Origin: an uncultured Lachnospiraceae bacterium
GTDB taxonomy: Bacteria; Bacillota; Clostridia; Lachnospirales; Lachnospiraceae
Assembly (NCBI GenBank): GCA_910577735.1
Contig: CAJTOO010000005.1
Location: forward strand, 1 to 64,000
Length of the DNA: 64,000 nucleotides
Direction: 5' to 3'
Below the pieces are notes generated by a model. That model was not told the DNA's origin and did no database searches. It saw only the letters and a list, made by a program, of their open reading frames with translations. A program made the position numbers and the translations under genes. Positions 6,351-16,033 of the stretch are shown one piece after another (position 1 is the stretch's first letter; every line of letters begins with the position of its first letter).

Positions 6351-8933
6351 CTATACATCAAGCCTTAATATCGAAAGCAGTTCCTCATTGCTGAGGTCTG
6401 TAATCCAGTTTTCACCGCTTCCTCCAATTACGTTCTCTGCCAGTTCCTTTTTGAAATTCAGCATCTGGTCAATCTTTTCCTCAATGGTCTTCTCACATAC
6501 CATCTTGTGCACAAAGACATTCTTTTTCTGTCCGATCCGGAATGCGCGGTCAGTCGCCTGATTCTCCACAGCCGGATTCCACCAACGGTCAAAATGAATC
6601 ACATGATTGGCGCTTGTAAGATTTAGCCCTGTTCCGCCGGCCTTTACCGACAGAACCATATAGGGAATATATTCCTCTCCATTGAATTCTTCCACCATCC
6701 GGCTCCTCGCCTTCACAGGCGTACCACCATGAAGCACAAAACCCTTCTTTTGAAAAATTGTCTCCAGAAATGCCGACAGCGGCGCTGTTATCTCTTTAAA
6801 TTGTGTAAATACCAGAACCCGCTCCCGCTTTTCATATATCGTCGTGCAGATTGTCCTTAGCATCTCCCATTTTCCGCTTTCTTCCGGCGCGAATTTTTCC
6901 TGTCCCAGATATTGGTCAGGATGGTTACAAATCTGTTTCAGACGGGTCAGCGCGCCAAGAATCAGCCCACACCTTTCAAAACCGCTCAGCGTTTCCAATT
7001 TTTCCGCAAGTTCCGCCACCAGCTTGCGGTAAAGCACAACCTGTTTCTTGCTCAGGCTGACATAGTCCACTGTTTCTACCTTCTCCGGCAGATCCATAAT
7101 CACCCGTTTGTCCGTTTTCAACCGCCGCAGCATAAAAGGAGAGATTGCGGATTTCAAGCTCGCATACTCCTCCGGCTCCCTCGCCAGCTTTTTCGTATAT
7201 TCCTTAAATTCCGCAAACCCTCCGAGAAGCCCCTTATCAATAAAATCATAAATGGACCAGAGATTCGTCAGATCGTTCTCAATGGGCGTTCCCGTCATAG
7301 CCAGTCGCATTCTGGAAGGAATCTTCTTAATCGCATGGGTCTGCTTTGCCGTCGGATTTTTGATTGCCTGCGCCTCATCCAGAATCAGACAGTCCCAGGT
7401 CCGCTCCGCAAACTCCTTTACTCTGACCGTCATTCCGTAAGTTGTGATAAACAGAAACGCCTCTATACTCTTTAATTCCTCCGCCAGTGCTGCCGCGCCG
7501 CCGCCGTGAAGAATATGGACCGGCATATCCGGGACGAATTTCTCCGCCTCCCGTTTCCAGTTGCCAAGCAAAGACGCCGGAACAATCAGGAGCACCCGCT
7601 TCTGTCCGCTCTCCTTTCGAAGCTTTTCCAAAAATGTGAGCACCTGAAGCGTTTTTCCCAAGCCCATATCATCCGCCAGACAGGCGCCGAATCCCAGCTC
7701 ATTCATATAATGAAGCCAGGTAAACCCGTTTTTCTGATACGGCCGCAACTGTGCATGTACGCTTGCGGGAACCCTTGCCTTGCGCATCGTCTCCGGCTTG
7801 CGAAGCTTCTGCAGAAGCTCTGAAAGCCACTTCCCATTGGAGATGATAACTCCCTCATCCTCGGGCAGCAGATCTGCCGGCGTTCCCCTTAATGCCTGCA
7901 GAAAAGTCATGCCTTCCCTCGGTTCGTCCATCTCTTTCAAAAGCTGCTCCAGTCTGCTGTGGTCTACTTCGATCCATTTCCCTTTTAAAAATGCCAGCCC
8001 TTCCGTCTGCTTTAACAAAAGTTCGATATCCTCTCTCGAAAGCGGCGTACCATCCACTTCCAGATGCGGTGTCATGGATAAAACCGACTCAAATCCCAGG
8101 AAGGATGGCTGCTCATCCCCCAATGACACATTCATGCTGACCATCATCGCCCGCCTTTTCCACCAGTTGGGGATACGACACAGGATACCGGCCTCCTCAA
8201 TCACGGGAATCTCCTTCAAAAACTGATAAGCTTCCGGTGCTGTAAGTCTCAAAGGATGAAACATTTCTCCGCTCTCTACTGCCTCCCGTACAAAACCCGA
8301 CTTTTCCGAGGCAATATTCAGACATGCCAAAAGTTTTAACAGCTTTTCCCGTTCCGACTGATACTCCACCAGTGCATACTGCAAAGGCATATGGTTAATC
8401 TTTCCGCCATCATTTTTTGTTGCATAGGTTGCCAGAAAAGCAAAAGGAAATCCTTCTTCCTCATTGCTTTCCACAAGATGAAAGAAAATGCGCTCCGGCA
8501 CACGCAGCTGTTGGCTCTGTTCCGCCAGATACATTTCCACCGTGCCCTGGTATGCCGCAATTTCCCTCTGAAAAATATTGTGCAGTACCTCAAACGCACG
8601 GTCTATCCACTTCCTGTCCAGATATTCGGCACCGATCATAAAGGGAACCGCAGCTTCCAATCGGGATACGGTATCGGCATCCCCAAAAAATTCTGTCTTT
8701 TCTCTGGAAAGTTCCAATTCAGGCAATGAAGTCAGACACCGGAAATAGCCTTCCGCTACCCTGCCCAGAAAACGCATGGAAATATCAGCATCCGGCGGAC
8801 ATCCTTTTAACCCCAGCAAATACCATGCATATTCCTTATCCTTCTTAAATTCTTTCTGCCACACCTGAAGTTCCTCTGAAAGCGCACCTCCATCTTCCAT
8901 GTAAAAACTTTTTTCCTTAATAATAAATCTCAT
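6351..8933 (-). CDS. SNF2-family DEAD/DEAH helicase
   Basis: A double-stranded DNA translocase-type ATPase of 860 residues, the usual size for bacterial SNF2 proteins with an N-terminal helicase-associated domain (about residues 1-400). The motor follows with ACLADDMGLGKTLQ (Walker A), LDEAQAIKNP (DEAQ box), MTGTPIENDLTNLW (motif III region), VLSVKAGGTGLNLT (motif V) and TDRAFRIGQ (motif VI). It lacks its own SWIM finger; the SWIM protein is the next gene downstream, as is common. The ATG at 8933 is preferred over an in-frame GTG at 8948 because GGGAAAG precedes it at suitable spacing. The biological role of this pair in Firmicutes is not settled. Confidence 0.92.
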   Translation of the reverse strand: MRFIIKEKSFYMEDGGALSEELQVWQKEFKKDKEYAWYLLGLKGCPPDADISMRFLGRVAEGYFRCLTSLPELELSREKTEFFGDADTVSRLEAAVPFMIGAEYLDRKWIDRAFEVLHNIFQREIAAYQGTVEMYLAEQSQQLRVPERIFFHLVESNEEEGFPFAFLATYATKNDGGKINHMPLQYALVEYQSEREKLLKLLACLNIASEKSGFVREAVESGEMFHPLRLTAPEAYQFLKEIPVIEEAGILCRIPNWWKRRAMMVSMNVSLGDEQPSFLGFESVLSMTPHLEVDGTPLSREDIELLLKQTEGLAFLKGKWIEVDHSRLEQLLKEMDEPREGMTFLQALRGTPADLLPEDEGVIISNGKWLSELLQKLRKPETMRKARVPASVHAQLRPYQKNGFTWLHYMNELGFGACLADDMGLGKTLQVLTFLEKLRKESGQKRVLLIVPASLLGNWKREAEKFVPDMPVHILHGGGAAALAEELKSIEAFLFITTYGMTVRVKEFAERTWDCLILDEAQAIKNPTAKQTHAIKKIPSRMRLAMTGTPIENDLTNLWSIYDFIDKGLLGGFAEFKEYTKKLAREPEEYASLKSAISPFMLRRLKTDKRVIMDLPEKVETVDYVSLSKKQVVLYRKLVAELAEKLETLSGFERCGLILGALTRLKQICNHPDQYLGQEKFAPEESGKWEMLRTICTTIYEKRERVLVFTQFKEITAPLSAFLETIFQKKGFVLHGGTPVKARSRMVEEFNGEEYIPYMVLSVKAGGTGLNLTSANHVIHFDRWWNPAVENQATDRAFRIGQKKNVFVHKMVCEKTIEEKIDQMLNFKKELAENVIGGSGENWITDLSNEELLSILRLDV

Positions 8934-8978
8934 CTTACACTTTCCCACATTCGTATTGATCTATGCCGCTCATACCGG

Positions 8979-10562
8979 CTACGGTTCTCTGTATTTCTCT
9001 ATTCTGCATTGATGTTTTCTTTTCCCTGCCGGAGCCTCTCTGTCATAGCTGATCCCCACCAGCAGAATATCACTTCCGTAATTCTTAAATACCGCCGGGT
9101 ACCGCCTGTCCCTGATCTGTTCCAAAGCGCTTTCCACCGACTGATTCCATTTCAATTCGACAATCAATATCGGTAATACGGAATCCCTTTTTGGCAGATA
9201 CACAATATCCGCATACCCGACACCCGCCGGCAGTTCCTCAAACATAATGTACTCATCTCCATAGCTGAAATAGGCCCGTTTGATCACGCTGCGAAGCGCC
9301 TGCTCATTGTTGTAATACAGCGGCGATTCTTCCTCATGAATCTTCTCTATCTGTCTGGCCACCGCCTCTTCGTTTTGATGCACGGTATCCAGGATGAGCT
9401 GTTCGCTCTCCTGTACCCGCCGGATGGTCTCGTCCCGCTTTATCTGTCGTATTGCCCTTGCAAATTCCAGACGGATCTCTTCATTGGGAATACGCACCTT
9501 CTGTGTCTCTTCATCATAGACCAGATATCCCAGATGGATCAGCAGCGTCAGCACATCGTTCCTGTCCCGGAAAGTAACCAGATCGTTGGCAAAACCTTTT
9601 GTGTCCACTTTTGTTTCAGCCCCGCCGATCAGTTCCGTCACCGTCCTGCTAAGTCCGTCAAAATCAAGGCTGATATATTCCATAAGACTCTCAGCGGCGG
9701 AAGTCTGTGTCCAGTAGGAATCGAAATCGTCATTGCGGATTGCTTTCATAACCGAACTGGGATTATAAACAGCCGACACCCCCCGAAAAAAATATCCGTC
9801 GTACCAACGTTTCATTTTACTAAAATCACTGCCATAGTCACGGCACAGCCTCTCGACCTCATCTTCCGTGAATCCCACATACTCCGCAAACTGTCTGGGC
9901 TTGAGCATGGAATATTCCTCAAAATCCGATATTGCTGACTGAGAACCGTCCTTTTTAATGGGCAGAATGCCAGTCATGTAAGCTGCGGCAAATGTTTTGC
10001 TTGTCATCCCGCTATTCTTAAACAGAGAACGCAGGAACTCCAGATATTTTCTCTGTAGGTCAGGGTAATCCTTTGCCACTCTGATTGGCGCGTCCCACTC
10101 ATCGATGATCATAATAAATTTATTACCCACCGCCGCCGCTGCATTGGCCAACGTGGCCGTAAATCCTTCAACCGTCTTCAACTCCGGATACTGCTCCGTC
10201 AGCTCCCGTGTCACATTCCTTTGAATATACGGTATCATATCCTCAATGGATGTTTCTCCAATCACTCCTGTCATATCCAGATATATCACATCATATCGGT
10301 TTAAATAGTCATGGAACTGCGCATCACCGGCAATCTCCAGACCGTCAAACAGTCCGGCTGAATCACAGGTCCTGTCATAATAGGCACACAGCATCTGCGC
10401 CGCAAATGATTTCCCGAAACGGCGGGGTCTGCTGACACAGGTCATACGCCTTGGGGTGTCAATCGTCTGGTTGATCAGTCCGATCAAGCCCGATTTGTCA
10501 ATATAAATATCATTCCTGATTCCGGCGAAGCCGCTGTTTCCGGGATTTAAATAATTTCCCAT
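8979..10562 (-). CDS. AAA-like ATPase with C-terminal PD-(D/E)XK nuclease domain
   Basis: A 527-residue protein of the widespread AAA-ATPase-like/DUF1703 type. It opens with FAGIRNDIYIDKSGLI and a P-loop-like VSRPRRFGKSF (about residues 43-54), then a Walker B-like MIIDEWDAPI near residue 150. The C-terminus has a nuclease-like core: YADIVYLPKR and ILIVELKW, giving the D...ExK arrangement. These genes are often multicopy and lie in variable regions; a defence or selfish role is suspected but unproven. GGAGG precedes the ATG. It reads toward the SNF2 gene with 45 bases between them, so the three genes 10562 to 5441 may be co-transcribed. Confidence 0.85.
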   Translation of the reverse strand: MGNYLNPGNSGFAGIRNDIYIDKSGLIGLINQTIDTPRRMTCVSRPRRFGKSFAAQMLCAYYDRTCDSAGLFDGLEIAGDAQFHDYLNRYDVIYLDMTGVIGETSIEDMIPYIQRNVTRELTEQYPELKTVEGFTATLANAAAAVGNKFIMIIDEWDAPIRVAKDYPDLQRKYLEFLRSLFKNSGMTSKTFAAAYMTGILPIKKDGSQSAISDFEEYSMLKPRQFAEYVGFTEDEVERLCRDYGSDFSKMKRWYDGYFFRGVSAVYNPSSVMKAIRNDDFDSYWTQTSAAESLMEYISLDFDGLSRTVTELIGGAETKVDTKGFANDLVTFRDRNDVLTLLIHLGYLVYDEETQKVRIPNEEIRLEFARAIRQIKRDETIRRVQESEQLILDTVHQNEEAVARQIEKIHEEESPLYYNNEQALRSVIKRAYFSYGDEYIMFEELPAGVGYADIVYLPKRDSVLPILIVELKWNQSVESALEQIRDRRYPAVFKNYGSDILLVGISYDREAPAGKRKHQCRIEKYREP

Positions 10563-10674
10563 CGTTCCTCCATAAAATTCCGATCATTAGTTTTTGTATT
10601 CATTATACCCTTACCCATGTTATTGCACAATCACATATTTTGAAGAGAAAAAAATTTTATTATAGTATAATTAA

Positions 10675-10703
10675 GGCATAGATGTCTCTTCAACACCTAT
10701 GCC
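10675..10703. other. short hairpin with adjoining promoter-like sequence
   Basis: GGCATAG and CTATGCC form a 7-bp stem between the truncated spoIIID and the nuclease gene. Read on the minus strand it is followed by an A/T-rich stretch and could end the short spoIIID-like transcript. Overlapping it, TTGAAG, 18 bases and TATACT on the same strand could serve as the promoter of the nuclease gene. Both readings are tentative. Confidence 0.35.
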
Positions 10704-10741
10704 CTGTTATATTTCCTATTTTATTCTCCATGCCAATCTTT

Positions 10742-10873
10742 CTATTTTGTTACTGCCACATGTACTGTGGACTTTGAGATACCAAACTCCTTCGCCGTCT
10801 GTCTCACCGCAGCATTATTCTCAATGATATAATTGGCAATCTGAATTGCACGTTCCTCAATATAATCTTTCAA
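10742..10873 (-). pseudogene. truncated second copy of spoIIID
   Basis: This 44-codon frame (TTG start, TAG stop) repeats the first 38 codons of spoIIID with one amino-acid change (T22A) and then diverges: STVHKDVTDRL becomes STVHVAVTK and stops. It keeps the helix-turn-helix but lacks the basic C-terminal region that the family also uses for DNA contact. The GAGGGG ribosome site and the SigE-type promoter are retained, so a 43-residue peptide could be made in the mother cell. Whether it is a decayed duplicate, a displaced gene start or a functional mini-regulator cannot be decided here. Confidence 0.75.
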
Positions 10874-10878
10874 AAGGA

Positions 10879-10930
10879 AACCCCTCAGAACACTTTTTAC
10901 ATTGTATGAAGTGTTCTGAGAGGTTATGAC
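10879..10930 (-). promoter_or_regulatory. second copy of the SigE-type spoIIID promoter
   Basis: On the minus strand GTCATAAC (10930-10923), 14 bases and CATACAAT (10908-10901) repeat the spoIIID promoter without change in either box. The inverted repeat is also kept, with longer arms near 10880-10895 and 10909-10924 and one mismatch. From here to the GH38 stop (10931-11035) nothing is seen. Confidence 0.65.
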
Positions 10931-11035
10931 GATTTTAAATAATCACACACCACTTTACAGCTTTTTAAAAGAGGATGCCATATCTCCCCCGTTCCAGCCG
11001 CAGAGGAATCGAAATGATTGTGAACCTTATCAATA

Positions 11036-14000
11036 TCAGCTACTGTGCCATGAAACTGCTTCTTCATATGGAAGAGACATTGTCACAGTACAGGAGCAGC
11101 AGTGTACAGTATGCTCCATGATAGCTGCCGCCTCCTTCCTTCTCACGCGCAGGGTCTTAATCTCAAAAGGTTCAAACGATAAAGCATATCTGTGTTCCTG
11201 CAGCGGCACAAGCCTCTCCTCCTCTTTTTCCAGCATATCGCAGGACCAGAGTTCCGCTTCCCAGCTGCCCAGCGTCAGCTCGGTATCGGTGGAAGCTCCC
11301 ACGCTTTCATACAGACGCAGAATCACATCTTTCCTCCCATCCATGGATGCCTTGACCGTTTCTATCACCACATTTTCATTGGTTGTACTGCAAAGATATG
11401 GGAGTTCCATACGGCCCGATAAGGTAATCGGTTCCACATTCATAAAATATCCGTTTTGCACCACCCCTGCCTCTTCAAAACTGCCGTTCCATGCCATAAA
11501 GCCATAAGTAAACCGGTGCATGCCGCAGTCAGCTTCCAAATCCGGGGATACGGGCGCCCGAAGCAGGGATAACTCCATCTTCCCGTCGCACATGCCAATG
11601 CCATATTTACTGTCATTCAAAAGGGCTGCGCCTGCACCGGCATCACAAAGCGCCGTATATTTATGTTGACATACCTCAAAACGTTCCTTATCACTCTCCC
11701 TGCTCCTCACAGCAGGCCGTCTGATGTAACCAAACTGTATCTCGTTTCTCCCTTCCGACGCATGGATGGCTGAAGGGAAGGAGGCTTTCAGAAGTCTGTG
11801 CCGTTCTTTCCAGTTTACCTCCGTTTCAAATACAATAACCGGTGAATCCTTCTCTATCCTTATCTGCTGACGCAGAGAAGACTTACCGATTCTGCCTTCT
11901 AAAGCAACAATGCAGATGTTTTCCGTATTCCACAGCAGGCTGCTGTTCAATTCACAGACATTTACTACTTCCTGCTCTTCATAATTAGAATCAATGTCCC
12001 ATGCGTCAAAAGCCCTGGGCACGTCTTTAAACAGCCGGAAATGGTTCATGGGCGCTGCCGCATACTCTTTTTTGTTTTCTTTTAAAATAAAAGAGGAAAT
12101 CTCACCTGTTTTGCTGATAAACACCTGCAGCAGATCCGTTTCGACAGCATAGCCTTCCTCACATTCTTTGGCAAGTCCTTTTTCGCTTTCAGATCCCGCC
12201 TTCTGCGTCAGACAAGTACAGCCAAATCCGGTCAGGTGAACTCTCTCTTCCGTCCCTCTTTCAGAATCGCGATACCAGAAGTCTCTTGCAAAGGGCAATG
12301 TATTCACAAACGACATGGTTCCCTCTTCCGGCAGCGCCATACTCTGTAAAATGGCAAGTGTCATGGTCTGTGCCCGTTCTATGATTTCTTCCAGTTCCTT
12401 TTGTGTCCGCTCATATACCTTATGAATGGCCGAACCCGGAAGGATATCATGAAACTGGTTGATCAGAAGCGTTTTCCACATATCGTCCAGCTCTTCTTTG
12501 GGATATTCGTTTCGGACAATCAGCGCAAGCGCCCCTGCGTATTCCAGATTATGCAAAGCCGTTTCACAAGCTCTGTTAAGCTTCTTTATCTTGCTTTGGG
12601 AAGTATAGGTTCCTCTATGGGCCGTAAAATACAGTTCTCCGCAGTATGTGTCAGACGGACCGCCTTGTTCATCCAGCTTTTCAAAAAAGGAAACCGGATT
12701 TCCCTGTTTTATTTTAACGCCGCCCTCCAGATTTTCCTGTCTTCTGATATATTCGATGTGGTCCCTCGTGGGTCCGCCGCCGCCGTCTCCATATCCATAA
12801 GGAATCAGAAAGTCTTCCAGATGATGCACCTGCACCCGTTCCTTCCATACTCCGTTCATCACCTCCGGATTCGTATTGTAATTATAGCTGGTAGGTAAAA
12901 AGGAAGTAATCTCCGTGCCGTCAATGCCTCGCCAACGAAAATAGTGGTAAGGGAATTTTTCGCCTTCGTTATAGGACCAAAATATCTTCTGCGTGACTAA
13001 GTATTCTACACCGCTCTTTTTTAAAATCTGCGGGAGGGCACCGCTGTATCCGAAGCTGTCCGGCAGCCAGAGGAGTCTGCTGATAACGCCAAATTCTTCT
13101 TCAAAAAACCGCTTCCCGTATAGCAGCTGCCTGATCAGCGATTCGCCGCCGCTTAAATTGGTATCCGGCTCCACGAACATGGCTCCCTCCGGAATCCACT
13201 GTCCGCTTTTGACCGTCTCTTTGATCTTTCCATACAGATCTGGATAATATTTTTTGCAGAGCAGATAGAGGGCCGGCTGGCTTTGTATAAACCGATATTC
13301 CGGATACTCTTCCATCAATCTGCACTGGGCGGCAAAAGTCCTCGCCGTCTTTCGTATCGTCTCCTCACAGGGCCAAAGCCATGCATAGTCAATATGAGCA
13401 TGTCCCGCGGCCAGAAATTCAGGCATGGTATCCCCGTTTTTACAGGCTAAGATCGGCGCTAACAGTTTCCTTGCACTGCGGTAGTCATCCCTTCTCCTGT
13501 CCGCTTCCTGTTCAAAATCACAGCACAAGGTAAACCGGCTAAGGGCCTCGGCGATCTTTGCCGCTCTCAGGGAATCAGGCGGTAATGTCTTTAAAAGACC
13601 GTACAGCGTTTCCACATCCATAAGCAGCTGGTAAGCGTCTTCGTTCCAGATCCCATAGCTGCTTTCTCCTGTAGTCACTCTTCCCTGCTTTTGATATGTC
13701 TCATATTCTCCCGGCAGCACAGGCCCCACCGAGCAGTTTTCGTGCGCTTTCGGAAAAAAATGCCCTGCATAGCTCTCCATCATAATGGTGTATTTATCTC
13801 CCGGATGTGCACACATGCTTATGGTGTTATCCACCAGGTAATGATGTTCCTCCAGAATCCAGTCGGCACGGAAGGTCCCAAACGGAACCGCATTCACAAA
13901 CAGGGTAGACTCACAGCCCGGTTTCAGGTTGAGCACAATCCGCTCCCCTTCACAGGATGCCGGAAGGCAGAGTTCTGCCTTAAACCACCTGTATTCATAT

Positions 14001-14188
14001 TCCCTGCCCCATACCATTCCCTTTTGTGCCGGTGTAAAGGAAAGGCCTGCCGCCTCCTGTACCGTCAACATATCTTCACAGGCCGCAGTTTCCCAGCTGA
14101 TTGTTTCAATCGTCCAAAACAAATCCTTTTTTAAGGTTTTAATCCAGTATGCAATCCGTTCCTTCCATTCACTTGTAAGTGTCTTCAT
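11036..14188 (-). CDS. alpha-mannosidase, glycoside hydrolase family 38
   Basis: A 1050-residue cytoplasmic enzyme expected to remove alpha-linked mannose. The catalytic domain has the family's zinc-site motif GHAHIDYAWLWP near residue 275 and WLPDSFGYSG near residue 390, where the Asp is the expected nucleophile. An N-terminal beta domain precedes it and the C-terminal beta-sandwich domains reach residue 1020. No signal peptide is present, so short imported glycans are the likely substrate. The last 30 residues after LRVRRK (EHTVHCCSCTVTM...) look unlike a normal end and may be readthrough into non-coding sequence. It is the last gene of the transporter operon, 24 bases after the second permease. 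Confidence 0.92.
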   Translation of the reverse strand: MKTLTSEWKERIAYWIKTLKKDLFWTIETISWETAACEDMLTVQEAAGLSFTPAQKGMVWGREYEYRWFKAELCLPASCEGERIVLNLKPGCESTLFVNAVPFGTFRADWILEEHHYLVDNTISMCAHPGDKYTIMMESYAGHFFPKAHENCSVGPVLPGEYETYQKQGRVTTGESSYGIWNEDAYQLLMDVETLYGLLKTLPPDSLRAAKIAEALSRFTLCCDFEQEADRRRDDYRSARKLLAPILACKNGDTMPEFLAAGHAHIDYAWLWPCEETIRKTARTFAAQCRLMEEYPEYRFIQSQPALYLLCKKYYPDLYGKIKETVKSGQWIPEGAMFVEPDTNLSGGESLIRQLLYGKRFFEEEFGVISRLLWLPDSFGYSGALPQILKKSGVEYLVTQKIFWSYNEGEKFPYHYFRWRGIDGTEITSFLPTSYNYNTNPEVMNGVWKERVQVHHLEDFLIPYGYGDGGGGPTRDHIEYIRRQENLEGGVKIKQGNPVSFFEKLDEQGGPSDTYCGELYFTAHRGTYTSQSKIKKLNRACETALHNLEYAGALALIVRNEYPKEELDDMWKTLLINQFHDILPGSAIHKVYERTQKELEEIIERAQTMTLAILQSMALPEEGTMSFVNTLPFARDFWYRDSERGTEERVHLTGFGCTCLTQKAGSESEKGLAKECEEGYAVETDLLQVFISKTGEISSFILKENKKEYAAAPMNHFRLFKDVPRAFDAWDIDSNYEEQEVVNVCELNSSLLWNTENICIVALEGRIGKSSLRQQIRIEKDSPVIVFETEVNWKERHRLLKASFPSAIHASEGRNEIQFGYIRRPAVRSRESDKERFEVCQHKYTALCDAGAGAALLNDSKYGIGMCDGKMELSLLRAPVSPDLEADCGMHRFTYGFMAWNGSFEEAGVVQNGYFMNVEPITLSGRMELPYLCSTTNENVVIETVKASMDGRKDVILRLYESVGASTDTELTLGSWEAELWSCDMLEKEEERLVPLQEHRYALSFEPFEIKTLRVRRKEAAAIMEHTVHCCSCTVTMSLPYEEAVSWHSS

Positions 14189-14211
14189 CTTTTATCGGCG
14201 CCTTTCCATTT

Positions 14212-15099
14212 TCATTCTTTAATGCCTGCGGAAGCGATTCCCTGTACAATATATTTTTGTAAAAACAGGAAAATAAACAGTGGCGGGATAATCGCCAGAG
14301 TGGCCAGCGCAAACACCTTGGGATAATCCTTCTGTCCATAGTTTTGCAAAGAGGCTGTAAGCGTTGCCAGATATGCCGGCAGCGTGGTTTTCTTTGTGCT
14401 GTTGATATACAAGAAGGGCGTCATCCAGTCATTCCATGTATTGAGCGCCACATTAATAGCCACAACCGTCAGTATGGGCTTTTGCATGGGGACTATCACC
14501 TTGAGGATCGTTTGGAAGAATCCCGCTCCATCTAATTCCGCCGCTTCTTCAAAACTCCGCGGCAGAGATTTCATGGACTGCATGAACAGAAACGGCCAGA
14601 GCAGATATCCCCAGCTCAAAGGCAAAAACAGCATAAGCTGGCTGTCATAGAGTCCCTTTCCGCCATTGCCGAACAGGTCATTTCCTCCCACTAACGGAAT
14701 ATGAGAAACCATGACAAATGTGGGAATCAACGTAAGCACTGCGGGAATCACCTGTGAGACTATGATAAATACCATAAAAAACTGCTTTCCTTTAAACTCA
14801 TATCTGGCCATAACATAACCGATCAGAATCGTCATGATCAGTACGACCACCGTATACCACGCCGTACGCAGAAAGGTATTTAAAAGCGGGCTTAATACCG
14901 TGGACGAGAAAGCAAAAATGTAATTATTCCATACCGGTTTCTTGGGTACCGGGAATAAATTCCCCATGCTGCTAAATTCGCTCTGGCTGTTGAAGCCTCC
15001 CAGGGCAGAATAAATAAGCGGATAAATCATCAGCATACAGATGACAGCCATCAGGATAAACCAGACAAACCTTAAGGCTTTTTTCGTAATATTATGCAT
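14212..15099 (-). CDS. carbohydrate ABC transporter permease, MalG type
   Basis: A 295-residue inner-membrane subunit with six predicted membrane segments, starting with VWFILMAVICMLMIYPLIYS. The EAA loop reads EEAAELDGAGFFQTILKVIVP near residue 190, the docking site for the ATPase. Members of this CUT1 group import oligosaccharides. The gene starts eight bases inside the end of the first permease. No ATPase gene is present in the operon; in Firmicutes a shared MsmK/MalK-type ATPase encoded elsewhere commonly serves such transporters. Confidence 0.93.
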   Translation of the reverse strand: MHNITKKALRFVWFILMAVICMLMIYPLIYSALGGFNSQSEFSSMGNLFPVPKKPVWNNYIFAFSSTVLSPLLNTFLRTAWYTVVVLIMTILIGYVMARYEFKGKQFFMVFIIVSQVIPAVLTLIPTFVMVSHIPLVGGNDLFGNGGKGLYDSQLMLFLPLSWGYLLWPFLFMQSMKSLPRSFEEAAELDGAGFFQTILKVIVPMQKPILTVVAINVALNTWNDWMTPFLYINSTKKTTLPAYLATLTASLQNYGQKDYPKVFALATLAIIPPLFIFLFLQKYIVQGIASAGIKE

Positions 15100-16009
15100 T
15101 TTGATCCTCCTTTTTCAATACCATGCGGAAATAAACCATGGAGAAAATAATCGTAATCATACCGATTATTGTGGATTCCGCTCCTGCCATTCCCATATTA
15201 AAATTCACAATACCATCCCGGTACAGACGGTACATCAGTATATCCGTCTTTCCATAAGGATTACCTTTGGATAGGAACATGACCACATCAAACATCTGCA
15301 TCGCACCGATAATTCCTGTCAAAATGATGTAAGATGCCACAAAGCGAAGTCCAGGCATAGTAATGTATCTGATTCTCTGGAAGCTGTTCGCCCCGTCCAT
15401 CTTGGCCGCCTCATATAAGGATGCGTCTATGGACTGTAAGCCTCCCAGCCAGATGATCGCTGCCGGTCCGATATTCTTCCAGACAAAATAGACCATGATC
15501 CAAAACACCATCCAGAACTGGGAGTACTGCCATGTAATCGGAGACGATCCTATTCGTTTCAATATGGTGTTCATGACGCCATTGGGTTCCAGCAGCACTA
15601 CGAAAATAGCAGAAGTTATGGAGGTAGCCGCAATACAGGGCACATAGATTCCAGACCGGAAAAACCCTCTTGCTTTACTTGGCACATTCAAAGCCAGTCC
15701 CAGCAGGAAGGACAGAAAGGTATTCATAAACAAGCATATCGCTCCCATCCAGATCTGTCTCCACAAAAGCGCCATATAGGCCGCATTCGTAAAAAAATCC
15801 CTGTAGTTTTTCAGTCCGATAAATACCGGTTTACGGGAAAGTCCATTATATTCCGTCAAGCCAAGATACAATCCGTAAAGCAGCGGCATAACACCCCAAA
15901 GCGCTATATAGGCAAAGAAGGGAATGATAATTTTGTATGCCAGCCGTGTTCTTCTCTGCTGTCTGATGCTGCATTTCTTTTTGTTATTTATCCTTTTCAT
16001 TTCTTCCAT
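15092..16009 (-). CDS. carbohydrate ABC transporter permease, MalF type
   Basis: A 305-residue membrane protein with six segments and the EAA loop YEAAKMDGANSFQRIRYITMP near residue 200. It pairs with the following MalG-type subunit, with which it overlaps by eight bases. The N-terminus is basic (NNKKKCSIRQQRRTRL), orienting it with the inside positive. It lies 77 bases after the binding-protein gene, separated by a strong stem-loop. The substrate is probably an oligosaccharide handled by the GH38 enzyme. Confidence 0.93.
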   Translation of the reverse strand: MEEMKRINNKKKCSIRQQRRTRLAYKIIIPFFAYIALWGVMPLLYGLYLGLTEYNGLSRKPVFIGLKNYRDFFTNAAYMALLWRQIWMGAICLFMNTFLSFLLGLALNVPSKARGFFRSGIYVPCIAATSITSAIFVVLLEPNGVMNTILKRIGSSPITWQYSQFWMVFWIMVYFVWKNIGPAAIIWLGGLQSIDASLYEAAKMDGANSFQRIRYITMPGLRFVASYIILTGIIGAMQMFDVVMFLSKGNPYGKTDILMYRLYRDGIVNFNMGMAGAESTIIGMITIIFSMVYFRMVLKKEDQNA

Positions 16010-16033
16010 TCACTGACCGCCTTTTTATGAAGG

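Noticed and set aside
10926..11507. Plus-strand ORF of 193 codons over the GH38 end
   Set aside because: It starts inside the duplicated promoter, lacks a ribosome site and is antisense to conserved GH38 sequence.
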